Positions 46,534 to 54,000 of a stretch of 64,000 nucleotides of DNA are shown here, piece after piece. The DNA lies in the NCBI RefSeq assembly GCF_900070355.1, contig NZ_LN849456.1, positions 1,674,001 to 1,738,000 on the forward strand. Reading direction: 5' to 3'. The notes below the pieces were generated by a model that did not search any database, had not been told where the DNA came from, and saw nothing but the letters and a program-made list of their open reading frames with translations. The position numbers and the translations under genes are program-made. Each line of letters opens with the position of its first letter. Positions within the stretch are counted from its first letter, which is position 1. The DNA is from Devriesea agamarum. GTDB taxonomy: Bacteria > Actinomycetota > Actinomycetes > Actinomycetales > Dermabacteraceae.

Positions 46534-47466
46534 ATGCGGAATGGCGCATCACCAGCTCCTGATCATCCAGGACACCGCGGACGGTTGGTCGCTCACCGAG
46601 TGCACAACAACAACGTGGTGCTCGCGACAGATCGCGCGGGGCGCACGGTGCTGGTGACGGGCCCGGGGGTCGGTTTCGGGGTCCGCCGCGGAACACCGCT
46701 GGATCCGGCCCGGGTTGAGCTGGTCTACGTGCCCGAAACTAAAGAGCACGCCGGGCGTCTTGCGGGCGCTCTGGCGGAGCTCGACCCCTCGATTCTGACT
46801 GCGGCGCAGACCATCGTGCATCATGCTGAGTCCTCGCTCAACCTCTCCCGACCTGAGGCTCTGCTGCTGCCAATTGCCGACCACCTGGCCTACGCGATCC
46901 GGCGGGTTCGCGAGGGCATGGTGATTGAAATGCCGCTGGTGTGGGAAGTGCGGGCGCTGTATCCGCGGGAGCTCGCCGCCGGCCAGGCTGCGCTCGGCAT
47001 TGTTCGGGACACGCTCGGGGTGCCTCTGCCGGATGACGAAGCGGCGGCTTTTGCCCTGCATTTTGTCAGCGCTCAATTCGGCGCGCACCCCATTGACCGC
47101 ACCGTTCTCATGACTAAGACGCTGGGGACCATTTTCGATGTGCTCGATGAGTGGCGCGGGCAGCCGTTGGACCGCACCGGGCAAGCGGCGACCCGGTTTG
47201 TGACCCACATTCGCTACCTGTTTGTGCGCCTCAGCGAGGGGCGCGCCCCTCACGATGCCCCGCAGCTGGTGCAGGAAGCACTGATGTCTGCGCTTCCTGA
47301 GGCGATGCGGTTGGCCCGGAAGGTGGCCGACATTCTCGAAAGTGCGTGGCAGCAGCCCGTGGGCGCCGACGAAACCGCGTATATCGGTCTGCATATTTAC
47401 CGGTTGTTGGCCGATGCCGGAGAAGGCACATCGCCTGCCGGAGAGGGCGCACCGCCGGCCGGATAA
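46534..47466 (+). CDS. BglG/LicT-family transcriptional antiterminator
   Basis: 310 residues. Residues ~22-75 are the RNA-binding CAT domain: VHNNNVVLATDRAGRTVLVTGPGVGFGVRRGTPLDP. Two PRD domains follow (~85-190 and ~195-300), with the phosphorylatable His residues in ADHLAYAIRRVREG, FALHFVSAQ, VTHIRYLFVRL and YIGLHIYRLL. EII phosphorylates PRD1 to switch such proteins off; HPr activates via PRD2. The last residues repeat EG(T/A)(S/P)PAG. It should bind the RAT at 43915 and let transcription enter its own operon when the sugar is present. Confidence 0.9.
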   Translation: MRNGASPAPDHPGHRGRLVAHRVHNNNVVLATDRAGRTVLVTGPGVGFGVRRGTPLDPARVELVYVPETKEHAGRLAGALAELDPSILTAAQTIVHHAESSLNLSRPEALLLPIADHLAYAIRRVREGMVIEMPLVWEVRALYPRELAAGQAALGIVRDTLGVPLPDDEAAAFALHFVSAQFGAHPIDRTVLMTKTLGTIFDVLDEWRGQPLDRTGQAATRFVTHIRYLFVRLSEGRAPHDAPQLVQEALMSALPEAMRLARKVADILESAWQQPVGADETAYIGLHIYRLLADAGEGTSPAGEGAPPAG

Positions 47467-47618
47467 GGCGCTACTTCGGCTAGGGGAACGCGGGTCTGGT
47501 CGAAGCGAGCACTAGCCCGTAGGGTCCAGGGTTGGCCCACTCGCGCGACCGGGCGGGTGAGCAGCCATGCAGCTCTTCCCGCCACGGCGCCGTCCTCGGC
47601 GGTAGGATATTTAACAGA

Positions 47619-47630
47619 TAAGACGTCTGA
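47619..47630. promoter_or_regulatory. Probable NanR operator, nanE promoter
   Basis: TAAGACGTCTGA, the shared palindrome with one change in the left arm. A possible -10 TAGGAT lies at 47603-47608, the same offset as at nanA. No clear -35 is seen. Confidence 0.6.
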
Positions 47631-47663
47631 TGTTGGTCCCGACGGGCCGCGAAAGGATCACCC

Positions 47664-48341
47664 ATGGACTCCCGACTGCTTCCGCTGCGCAACACCCTAA
47701 TCGTCTCCTGCCAGGCCTACCCCGGCGAACCCATGCGAGATCCCCGCACCATGGCACAGATCGCCGCAGCCGTGGAACAGGGCGGCGCATCAGCCGTCCG
47801 CGCCCAGGGACTCGAAGACATTCGGCAAGTCAAAGCCGCCGTGTCCGTGCCCGTCATCGGGATCTGGAAAGACGGCAAGGAGGGCGTTTTCATCACCCCG
47901 ACCCTCGACCACGCCCGTCAAGTAATCGCCGCAGGCGCCGACATCCTCGCCCTCGACGGAACCCTGCGCCCCCGCCCGGATGGACTCAGCTTCGCTGAAA
48001 CCGTGCGCCGTGTGCGTGAGGACAGCGATGTGCTCATCATGGCCGACTGCGACAGCCTCGAATCGGGCCTGGCGGCAGCCGAGGCAGGCGCGGACATTAT
48101 CGGAACCACCCTGGCCGGATACACCGATGCCCGCCCCAAGACAGATGGGCCTGACCTGGAGCTGCTCTCTGAGCTCGTGCACCGTCTGCCCGAGCACGCA
48201 GTGGTCGCCGAAGGTCGCATCCACACCACTGAGCACGCCCGCGCCGCCCGAGACACCGGTGCGTTTGCGGTGGTCGTCGGCACCGCCATCACCCACCCGA
48301 CCACGATTACGACCTGGTTCCGCACCGCCGTCACGGGCTAA
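47664..48341 (+). CDS. nanE: N-acetylmannosamine-6-phosphate 2-epimerase NanE
   Basis: 225-residue TIM barrel that turns ManNAc-6-phosphate into GlcNAc-6-phosphate. Family markers: LIVSCQAYPGEPMRDPRTMAQIAAAVEQGGASAVRAQGLEDI at the N-terminus, VIGIWKDGKEGVFITPT with the catalytic Lys region, ADILALDGTLRPRP, LIMADCDSLESG and the phosphate loop VVVGTAITHPTTIT. AAAGGA lies before the ATG. It has its own operator-bearing promoter and is separated from nanA-nanK by the PTS genes. Genes for GlcNAc-6-P deacetylase and glucosamine-6-P deaminase are not in this window. Confidence 0.94.
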   Translation: MDSRLLPLRNTLIVSCQAYPGEPMRDPRTMAQIAAAVEQGGASAVRAQGLEDIRQVKAAVSVPVIGIWKDGKEGVFITPTLDHARQVIAAGADILALDGTLRPRPDGLSFAETVRRVREDSDVLIMADCDSLESGLAAAEAGADIIGTTLAGYTDARPKTDGPDLELLSELVHRLPEHAVVAEGRIHTTEHARAARDTGAFAVVVGTAITHPTTITTWFRTAVTG

Positions 48342-48666
48342 GGCCAACGTCACCGGCTAGGCGCTCACTTGTCCTTAGATAGGTCGGGTGCCCTAGCCGC
48401 AACATAAACACCAGGTATCGCGTGCTAGCCCAGCAGGAGTCGTCGCGTTTTAGCCCGCCGCTGCCTACGATAGTCACCCGCTATAGAAGCGTCCGCTCGA
48501 CGGCTTGGGCCTGCGAGGGCACCTCCGACACACCCCACGTGAACCGTCGGCATCTCCCATATATCCCCTCCGAAATACCCCTTGCCGATCCCCGATCCGC
48601 ATAGCAGTAGCGCCCGCAGCACGAAACCAACCTGAAGAGGGTCACCACAGGTGTGATGATAGGGCT
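48342..48666. other. Intergenic region between nanE and the oxidoreductase
   Basis: No gene, hairpin or operator copy that I can support. Short open frames on both strands lack ribosome sites and conserved features. Confidence 0.5.
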
Positions 48667-49662
48667 ATGCGCGCGATCACACTCCACGAATTCGGCAGCC
48701 CCAAGGTCCTCACCCTGGAAGAGCTTCCCGACCCAGAACCCAGCCCCGGTGAAGTCCGCATTCGTGTGCTGGCCGCAGGCTTAAATCCCCTGGATTACAA
48801 AATGCGCGACGGAAGTTCAGGGATGTGCTCGCGGATGAGCTTGCCCACCGGTCTGGGCCGAGAACTGTGCGGCGTCGTCGAAGCCCTCGGCGACGGAGTA
48901 CCCGATACGCCGCTCCCCTCCGCTGACGGATCGGTCCCAGATACGGCAACATTGATCGGCTCCACCGTGTTCGGGATGCGACGTCCCTCGGATACCCGCG
49001 GCTGTTACGCAGATGAAGCGGTGATCGCCCTCGACGAGTTGGCAGCTGTTCCCGCTGGTGGGGACCCGCTCACGTATGGCGGTCTTGCTCTGGCCGGGCT
49101 AACCGCACTCACCGCGGTGGAGGATCAAGCACGCATTCGCGAGGGTGAGACCGTTCTGGTGCACGGAGGCTCCGGAGGGGTCGGCCAGATCATTGTCGCT
49201 TTAGCGCGTGCCGCCGGTGCGCGCGTGCTCGCCACCTGTAGCGCGGCAAATATCGACCGGGTACGCTCGCTCGGGGCTGAGCCCTTCGACTACACGGGCA
49301 CCGGACAGGATGCCTGGCCAGCTGCCGTACTGCGCGCCACCGATGGCAATGGGATCAATGCGGTGATCGACACCCATTACTTCAGTACCTTCGTGCCCAG
49401 CCTGGATGTACTCGCACCCGCCGGACGCATCGTGGTGCTCCCAACACTGGCCGACACCACCCCAGCAACTGCCCGAGGCATTGAGGTGCACGTTCCCTCC
49501 GTCGCTCCCCACCGGGCACGGCTGCAACGGCTCACCGAGCTTGTCACCGACGGCACCCTGTCCGTCGAGGTCAGCGAGGTTTTCCCCCTCGACGAGGTGG
49601 CACGGGCCCATGCATTGCTGGAAACCGGCCATACCCGCGGCAAGATCATCCTGCGACCCTGA
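48667..49662 (+). CDS. Zinc-free quinone oxidoreductase-like MDR protein
   Basis: 331-residue NADPH-dependent member of the medium-chain reductase family. GroES-like domain with VLTLEELPDPEPSPGEVRIRVLAAGLNPLDYKMRDG; no zinc-ligand cysteines, as in quinone oxidoreductases. Rossmann motif VLVHGGSGGVGQIIVALARAAGARV near residue 165, and C-terminal FPLDEVARAHALLETGHTRGKIIL. Substrate unknown; quinones and enones are typical. It stands alone directly upstream of the RiPP-like cluster and its base composition matches the host chromosome, so it marks the left border of the insert. Confidence 0.88.
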   Translation: MRAITLHEFGSPKVLTLEELPDPEPSPGEVRIRVLAAGLNPLDYKMRDGSSGMCSRMSLPTGLGRELCGVVEALGDGVPDTPLPSADGSVPDTATLIGSTVFGMRRPSDTRGCYADEAVIALDELAAVPAGGDPLTYGGLALAGLTALTAVEDQARIREGETVLVHGGSGGVGQIIVALARAAGARVLATCSAANIDRVRSLGAEPFDYTGTGQDAWPAAVLRATDGNGINAVIDTHYFSTFVPSLDVLAPAGRIVVLPTLADTTPATARGIEVHVPSVAPHRARLQRLTELVTDGTLSVEVSEVFPLDEVARAHALLETGHTRGKIILRP

Positions 49663-49966
49663 GGACCAGTTCCACGGTGGCTAGAGGCAAATCGACAGAC
49701 CAATGGCCAACATACCCAGTAGTCAAATTCGCCCCTTTTGACGCATTACCTGAGTGCGACCTTACGGCGCGAGCAGACAGGTAACTCACCCCTATCTTCC
49801 ACTGCAACCGTCAGACCATAACCATATACACCTCAAATTCAACTAGCTTCCGAGGTGGACTCAGAGGGAAACATCCAGGTTCCCTACAAGCAAGATCTGT
49901 GATACAGTCCACATGGTGTGATGGCCAACACATAATCGAGATAACTCTAGCCGCTAGGAGAGCATC
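49663..49966. other. Leader region of the RiPP-like cluster
   Basis: AT-richer than the upstream gene, marking the start of the insert. A possible extended -10 (TGTGATACA near 49898-49906) has only a poor -35 match. No terminator or inverted repeat was found. The AGGAG at 49956-49960 belongs to the precursor gene. Confidence 0.45.
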
Positions 49967-50107
49967 ATGGGATCAACACGTAGCGAACTTAAGAAGGCGA
50001 CCGCTCAGCTTGCCGAAGACGAGACCTTCGACTTTGACTTCTTTCTAGAAGAAACAGATCAAACCGAATCGGAACGTGCCGCGCACAGTTCCGTAACGAA
50101 GGCTTAA
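49967..50107 (+). CDS. Putative RiPP precursor peptide (46 aa)
   Basis: Encodes a 46-residue acidic peptide: a start MGSTRSELKKATAQLAEDE, then an aromatic/acidic block FDFDFFLEE (residues 21-29), then a short Ser/Thr-rich end, TDQTESERAAHSSVTKA. ATG 49967 follows AGGAG with 6-base spacing, and the YcaO gene starts one base after its stop. Size, position before a YcaO and an HExxH enzyme, and a leader-like acidic first half fit a ribosomally made, modified peptide. I infer leader roughly 1-29 and core roughly 30-46. The peptide has no Cys, so thiazoles or lanthionines are excluded; Ser, Thr, Asp and His are the candidate modification sites. Confidence 0.72.
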   Translation: MGSTRSELKKATAQLAEDETFDFDFFLEETDQTESERAAHSSVTKA

Positions 50108-50108
50108 G

Positions 50109-51377
50109 TTGGACAGCTTTAGCCTCAGAGCGGCGTCTCGGTCCAAACTGAGACGCCGCTCACAACTTGAGCGGTCACGGCATTTATCGCAAGCAATAGC
50201 CGAGGGTTACGCCGCACTTGCTAGCGAAGGACTACAAATTAAGTTACAAGAAGTTGACCATAGCCCCGAAAGTGGGTTACGCATAGTCCAAGCCAAAGCA
50301 AAACAACAACGCTCAGCAATCGTGGTGTACGCGGTGGGTAAAGGCATTGATCGACAGAGTGAAGCAAGCGCCATTTTTGAAACAATCGAGCATGCAGCCG
50401 CTACAGGAGTTATCGGGACAACGCGAGCGCAGCCTACGGAAGTTACCGAGGGGGAAATTATTACCGATACTTTATCTAGGTATGCATTAAAAAATAATAT
50501 CGCTCGTTACACAAAATTTTATAAACTAACAAACAAATATGATCTTTCAACAATTTCCGGATATTACCCAACAAGCGCATGCGACCTAAGCTCAACTCCA
50601 ATTACGTCCGCCGAGGAAACTTTATCTAATTACTGTTCTTCGACTGGCTACGCCGCAGGGAGCAACATTCGCGACGCTATCCTTCACGCTCTAAATGAAG
50701 TAATCGAAAGAGACGCTATCGGTACCCGATTAATTAATTTCATAATCAAAAAAGAGAATCCACAATATCACAAAACTTTCGATGATGAGACACTTAATCA
50801 CCAGTCAAAATCAATTTCAAAACAGATAGGTCGTCAACTACGCTTCGTACAACTACCAAGCTTAGCTGGTACAACGATAGCCGCGTATGCTAGTTCCACA
50901 CCGTATAGCAAAACCGCCATAGTTGGCTGTGGGAGTAGTTGGTCTGCCGCATACGCTGCCGAGCGGGCAATCGCAGAGGCGCAACAAGAGCATTGGGCAA
51001 ATTCCCAGGAATTTGGCATTGAACACGATGGAGGGGTCACATCGGAAGTGGCACTCGCACGTTACCCCGTTCTTCTTCATGCCAAGCGAACACGTAATAT
51101 GTTCTACGACGCTACCCAGTCAACCTCAGATTTATCAACAAAAACGCGAGATAAAAATACTAATAGTCGATCACTCGTAGCAGAACTAAACAATCGTGGA
51201 TATGAAGCATACGGGAGAGTGGTTTGGATGGCGAAGACTGGCGGAGCGGCAGTTTGCCAGGTCATAATCGCTGGCGCCGAGCGATTCAATATGATTAAAT
51301 TCGGGATTCCCATACAGGCAACTGGGCGACTTGTAGATAAAGAAACTATTAAACACCTAATTAAGAAAGGAATATGA
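50109..51377 (+). CDS. YcaO-family peptide-modifying enzyme
   Basis: 422 residues; TTG start one base after the precursor stop. YcaO enzymes activate backbone amides with ATP to make azolines, amidines or thioamides. The three ATP/Mg regions are visible: GKGIDRQSEASAIFETIEH (78-96), GYAAGSNIRDAILHALNEVIERDA (180-203) and GCGSSWSAAYAAERAIAEAQQE (273-294). The chain does not end in the Pro-x-Pro-x-Pro motif of azoline-forming cyclodehydratases, and no E1-like, ocin-ThiF or TfuA partner is encoded nearby, so it is either stand-alone or works with the 88-residue protein downstream. Visibly AT-rich, unlike the host. Confidence 0.88.
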   Translation: MDSFSLRAASRSKLRRRSQLERSRHLSQAIAEGYAALASEGLQIKLQEVDHSPESGLRIVQAKAKQQRSAIVVYAVGKGIDRQSEASAIFETIEHAAATGVIGTTRAQPTEVTEGEIITDTLSRYALKNNIARYTKFYKLTNKYDLSTISGYYPTSACDLSSTPITSAEETLSNYCSSTGYAAGSNIRDAILHALNEVIERDAIGTRLINFIIKKENPQYHKTFDDETLNHQSKSISKQIGRQLRFVQLPSLAGTTIAAYASSTPYSKTAIVGCGSSWSAAYAAERAIAEAQQEHWANSQEFGIEHDGGVTSEVALARYPVLLHAKRTRNMFYDATQSTSDLSTKTRDKNTNSRSLVAELNNRGYEAYGRVVWMAKTGGAAVCQVIIAGAERFNMIKFGIPIQATGRLVDKETIKHLIKKGI

Positions 51378-52342
51378 TGTTTACAGAAAATAAAACCACT
51401 ATCAGCAAGGCTATTAAATCTTTGGTAGGTGGCCGATACGGAGATTCCAAAATCATCGACACAGTGTCTCGCACTTGGTATGAAAGCTTTGGAGCGCCCA
51501 TGGAGCTTTACGACACAGATGTCCTCCACCCCGGCGCCGAATCTTTACTGGAAACTCGAGCTTTGAATTCGACAGCTGTTTTATGGGATTCCCAGCATGT
51601 CTTTCAACCGCTTAAAACACTTAAGGGCGACCCAAAGTCACTCAGCGCAACTGATCATCCAGCTGATCACGAGGTCGACGTTGAGGTCTCATCCAGGACT
51701 GCCGAACCCATTGTCCCATTATCTTGGGAAATAGAGCACAAAATTAAACAGTCCTTCCAAGATCTCCTAGCCTATGGTGGAGCCATGGGGCAAGACGCAA
51801 TCAAGTACCTTAAACGGCTACGCCTTGTGAGTGGAAAAACTGTTGTAGGCGGCACTTTTACTGACCTTGTAGGTTTATCATACTTTGACGTTTCGACATT
51901 TAGCGACTCTGAAGAAGGATCAGAGTCCCTCCTTCACGAGTGCCTCCATTCCAAAGCGCAACGTATCACAAGAGGATTTGACCGCCCATTTCTTGACGAT
52001 CAGGCCCCGGAAACGCTAGAGATTCCATGGTGGCGAACTAATAAATCAAGGGTTTTCTGGAACACGTCTCGAGCTTTTGATGCGTTCCATGTTTATTCGC
52101 ACATTTCATTACTTGCGGCAGCTCGCTATACAAAAACACAATCATCCAAGACCCTTCGCCGTTGTCAGATCGCCGCATTCCGGTCAGCATATCTATATAG
52201 CATTCTTAAATCCGCTTCAGACGCAGATCTAGACGAAGAGCGTCGTCTGATGGCGGTTTGGATTAAAGAAATTACTCTGCCCCCTTTTGGTTTAACTAAA
52301 GAAGCTGCTGATCTTATTGATTCACCATTAGGAGTGAAGTAG
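51374..52342 (+). CDS. HExxH-type putative peptide beta-hydroxylase
   Basis: 322 residues, overlapping the YcaO stop by 4 bases (ATGA). The motif SLLHECLHSKAQRI gives HECLH at residues 188-192, and downstream IPWWR (217-221), then RAFDAFHVYSHISLLAA with His 239 and His 243. This arrangement (HExxH, Pro-Trp-Arg, then a His in a helix) fits the HEXXH-motif peptide-modification family, annotated as 2-oxoglutarate-dependent peptide beta-hydroxylases in NCBI naming, rather than a zinc protease. It would hydroxylate a side chain of the precursor, for example Asp or His. AAAGGA precedes the start. No signal peptide, so cytosolic. AT-rich like its neighbours. Confidence 0.75.
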   Translation: MMFTENKTTISKAIKSLVGGRYGDSKIIDTVSRTWYESFGAPMELYDTDVLHPGAESLLETRALNSTAVLWDSQHVFQPLKTLKGDPKSLSATDHPADHEVDVEVSSRTAEPIVPLSWEIEHKIKQSFQDLLAYGGAMGQDAIKYLKRLRLVSGKTVVGGTFTDLVGLSYFDVSTFSDSEEGSESLLHECLHSKAQRITRGFDRPFLDDQAPETLEIPWWRTNKSRVFWNTSRAFDAFHVYSHISLLAAARYTKTQSSKTLRRCQIAAFRSAYLYSILKSASDADLDEERRLMAVWIKEITLPPFGLTKEAADLIDSPLGVK

Positions 52343-52343
52343 T

Positions 52344-52610
52344 TTGGATCCTCGCGACAAATATGAAATCGGGGATGAGACTTCCGTCGCAATCAACAGA
52401 TATCAATTACTGAAGACGATAGAAGTTTGTCGAGCAGCAATTGACCCCCAGAAGTTGGAATCATATTTTGCCCTAAAGGCGCTACTGTTACTGGAGGTAG
52501 AAAGTGCAGTTCAACTTGATGGTCGACAAGACTATGATTCTCTTAAAAAGAATTTAATAGAATCACTGAAAGTTGCACCATGGCCGAAATCGAGACGCAG
52601 TGCCGATTAA
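52344..52610 (+). CDS. Unrecognised 88-residue protein of the RiPP-like cluster
   Basis: TTG start with AGGAG nine bases upstream, one base after the hydroxylase stop. The sequence is mostly helical by eye (NRYQLLKTIEVCRAAIDPQKLESYFALKALLLLEVESAVQ), with no membrane segment and no PqqD-like pattern that I can identify. Its place between the modification enzyme and exporter suggests a scaffold, leader-recognition, or immunity role; I cannot choose. Its end overlaps the exporter start. Confidence 0.7.
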   Translation: MDPRDKYEIGDETSVAINRYQLLKTIEVCRAAIDPQKLESYFALKALLLLEVESAVQLDGRQDYDSLKKNLIESLKVAPWPKSRRSAD

Positions 52611-53877
52611 TACGTCCATAGTTCGACGCGCCCAGCTCCTGATGGTTACCGGGCTACTCTCTTCATATATCGGGTCCCAAATAATTGAAGGAGCAGTCTC
52701 CGGTTTCATTACTTTGGGGCTCTTCCCGGTGATGTGGGTTCCTATTTACCGCACCGTCACTGATTTCCAGGATGCCCTCGCGTCAGGCATCTCAAAGCTG
52801 ATCGAAGGCCGGGATCCTGGTCGCGTTCTGGTTACGTGCGAGGGCGTCGATATTTGCGTCACCGCGGTCACCATGGTGGCGCTGCTCTTATCGCCAGAAA
52901 GTATCCGCACACCGATCCTGGTCATATACCTTCTCGCTGTTTCTTTTCTTCCGCTCATCGTCGATCTCGCCGAGGAGTTCTATCTCAACGACATCGGCCA
53001 AGTGGATGCCTCGCTGGTTATCCGCGCGAACACACTCATCGTGGTCGGGACCGCAGTGAGCGGATTGGTCATAGGTCAACCAGTCGGCGCTCTGATCAGC
53101 CCGGCGGGTATCGTCCTCATTCTCGGTCTGAATCTGGTGGCGTCCCTGCTCGCCATCTACTTCAGGACCAGATCAGCGAGGATTTTCAGTCCGCCCCATA
53201 CGGTTGACGATACGGACGCCGACCAAGCGTTGAACGCTCGCTCAATTATTCGATTCTTTATTCCGTCGAGCCTGAGCATCCTCACTAGATTCGGCTACCT
53301 GTCACCCTTCTTTTCGTTTGTCGTGTCATTTAGCCCGGCCCTCATTGGGACCTATATTCTCCTGTGGGCAGTTGGCAGCGGCCCTCACGCCACCAAGTCG
53401 CTCGGCGGACTGCTCTTTGTCGTGGGTGTAATCGCCGCGGCGAGCCCATATCTGATCGGACGCCTCATGCGTCGATATCGCGAGTCGGTACGCATTATTT
53501 TGCGCTATCTCCTGTGGGGAGTGCTGGCCGGATACTGTTGCAGTCTGGCTGGGATTTTGTATTCCGACAGCGCGCGTACCAAGTCGATCATCGTAATCAC
53601 TGGATTTCTTATCGCTACCGTCTGTGTAACCGGAGTTCGCTTCGCTATTTCGACGTCGCGGCAATCCGCGCTAAAACAATCGGACTTTCGCGCCGTCGTC
53701 GGCTGGTCTTACTCCATGACCGCACTCGGAGGCATAGCGGGCTCGTGGGTCGGGCTATGGCTCGGGGTGGCGCGTAACCCGACAATCGCCTTGGCTCTCG
53801 CAGCCGCGACGATGCTTTGTGTGGCGATCTGGGCGACACTGTGCCGCGCCCCGACAGCGGCCAGCGCGAACGCCTAA
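52600..53877 (+). CDS. MFS-type exporter of the RiPP-like cluster
   Basis: About 425 residues with roughly 12 hydrophobic segments (for example GLLSSYIGSQIIEGAVSGFITLGLFPVMWV, ILVIYLLAVSFLPLIVDLA, SLGGLLFVVGVIAAASP) and cytosolic Arg-rich loops such as GRLMRRYRESVR. This fits the major facilitator fold, and the cluster position suggests export of the modified peptide. GTG 52600 is preferred (GAGA before it); TTG 52573 would lengthen the protein by 9 residues. Its base composition is noticeably GC-richer than the preceding three genes. No ABC exporter or leader protease is present, so leader removal must occur elsewhere. Confidence 0.75.
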   Translation: MPINTSIVRRAQLLMVTGLLSSYIGSQIIEGAVSGFITLGLFPVMWVPIYRTVTDFQDALASGISKLIEGRDPGRVLVTCEGVDICVTAVTMVALLLSPESIRTPILVIYLLAVSFLPLIVDLAEEFYLNDIGQVDASLVIRANTLIVVGTAVSGLVIGQPVGALISPAGIVLILGLNLVASLLAIYFRTRSARIFSPPHTVDDTDADQALNARSIIRFFIPSSLSILTRFGYLSPFFSFVVSFSPALIGTYILLWAVGSGPHATKSLGGLLFVVGVIAAASPYLIGRLMRRYRESVRIILRYLLWGVLAGYCCSLAGILYSDSARTKSIIVITGFLIATVCVTGVRFAISTSRQSALKQSDFRAVVGWSYSMTALGGIAGSWVGLWLGVARNPTIALALAAATMLCVAIWATLCRAPTAASANA

Positions 53878-53894
53878 AAACAAGCCGGCAAAAA

Positions 53895-53988
53895 CACCTA
53901 GCTTCGTACACCCGTCGTCGCGCACATCCTGCCTACACAAGCACCTAGCTTCACGCACCCGTGGTCGCACATATCCTGCCCGCACAGC
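53895..53988. repeat. Two imperfect 47-bp direct repeats
   Basis: Units 53895-53941 and 53942-53988 both start CACCTAGCTTC and share most positions through CATCCTGCC/TATCCTGCC. They fill the gap after the exporter and mark the right edge of the insert. Confidence 0.8.
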
Positions 53989-54000
53989 CCGGCCATTAGG

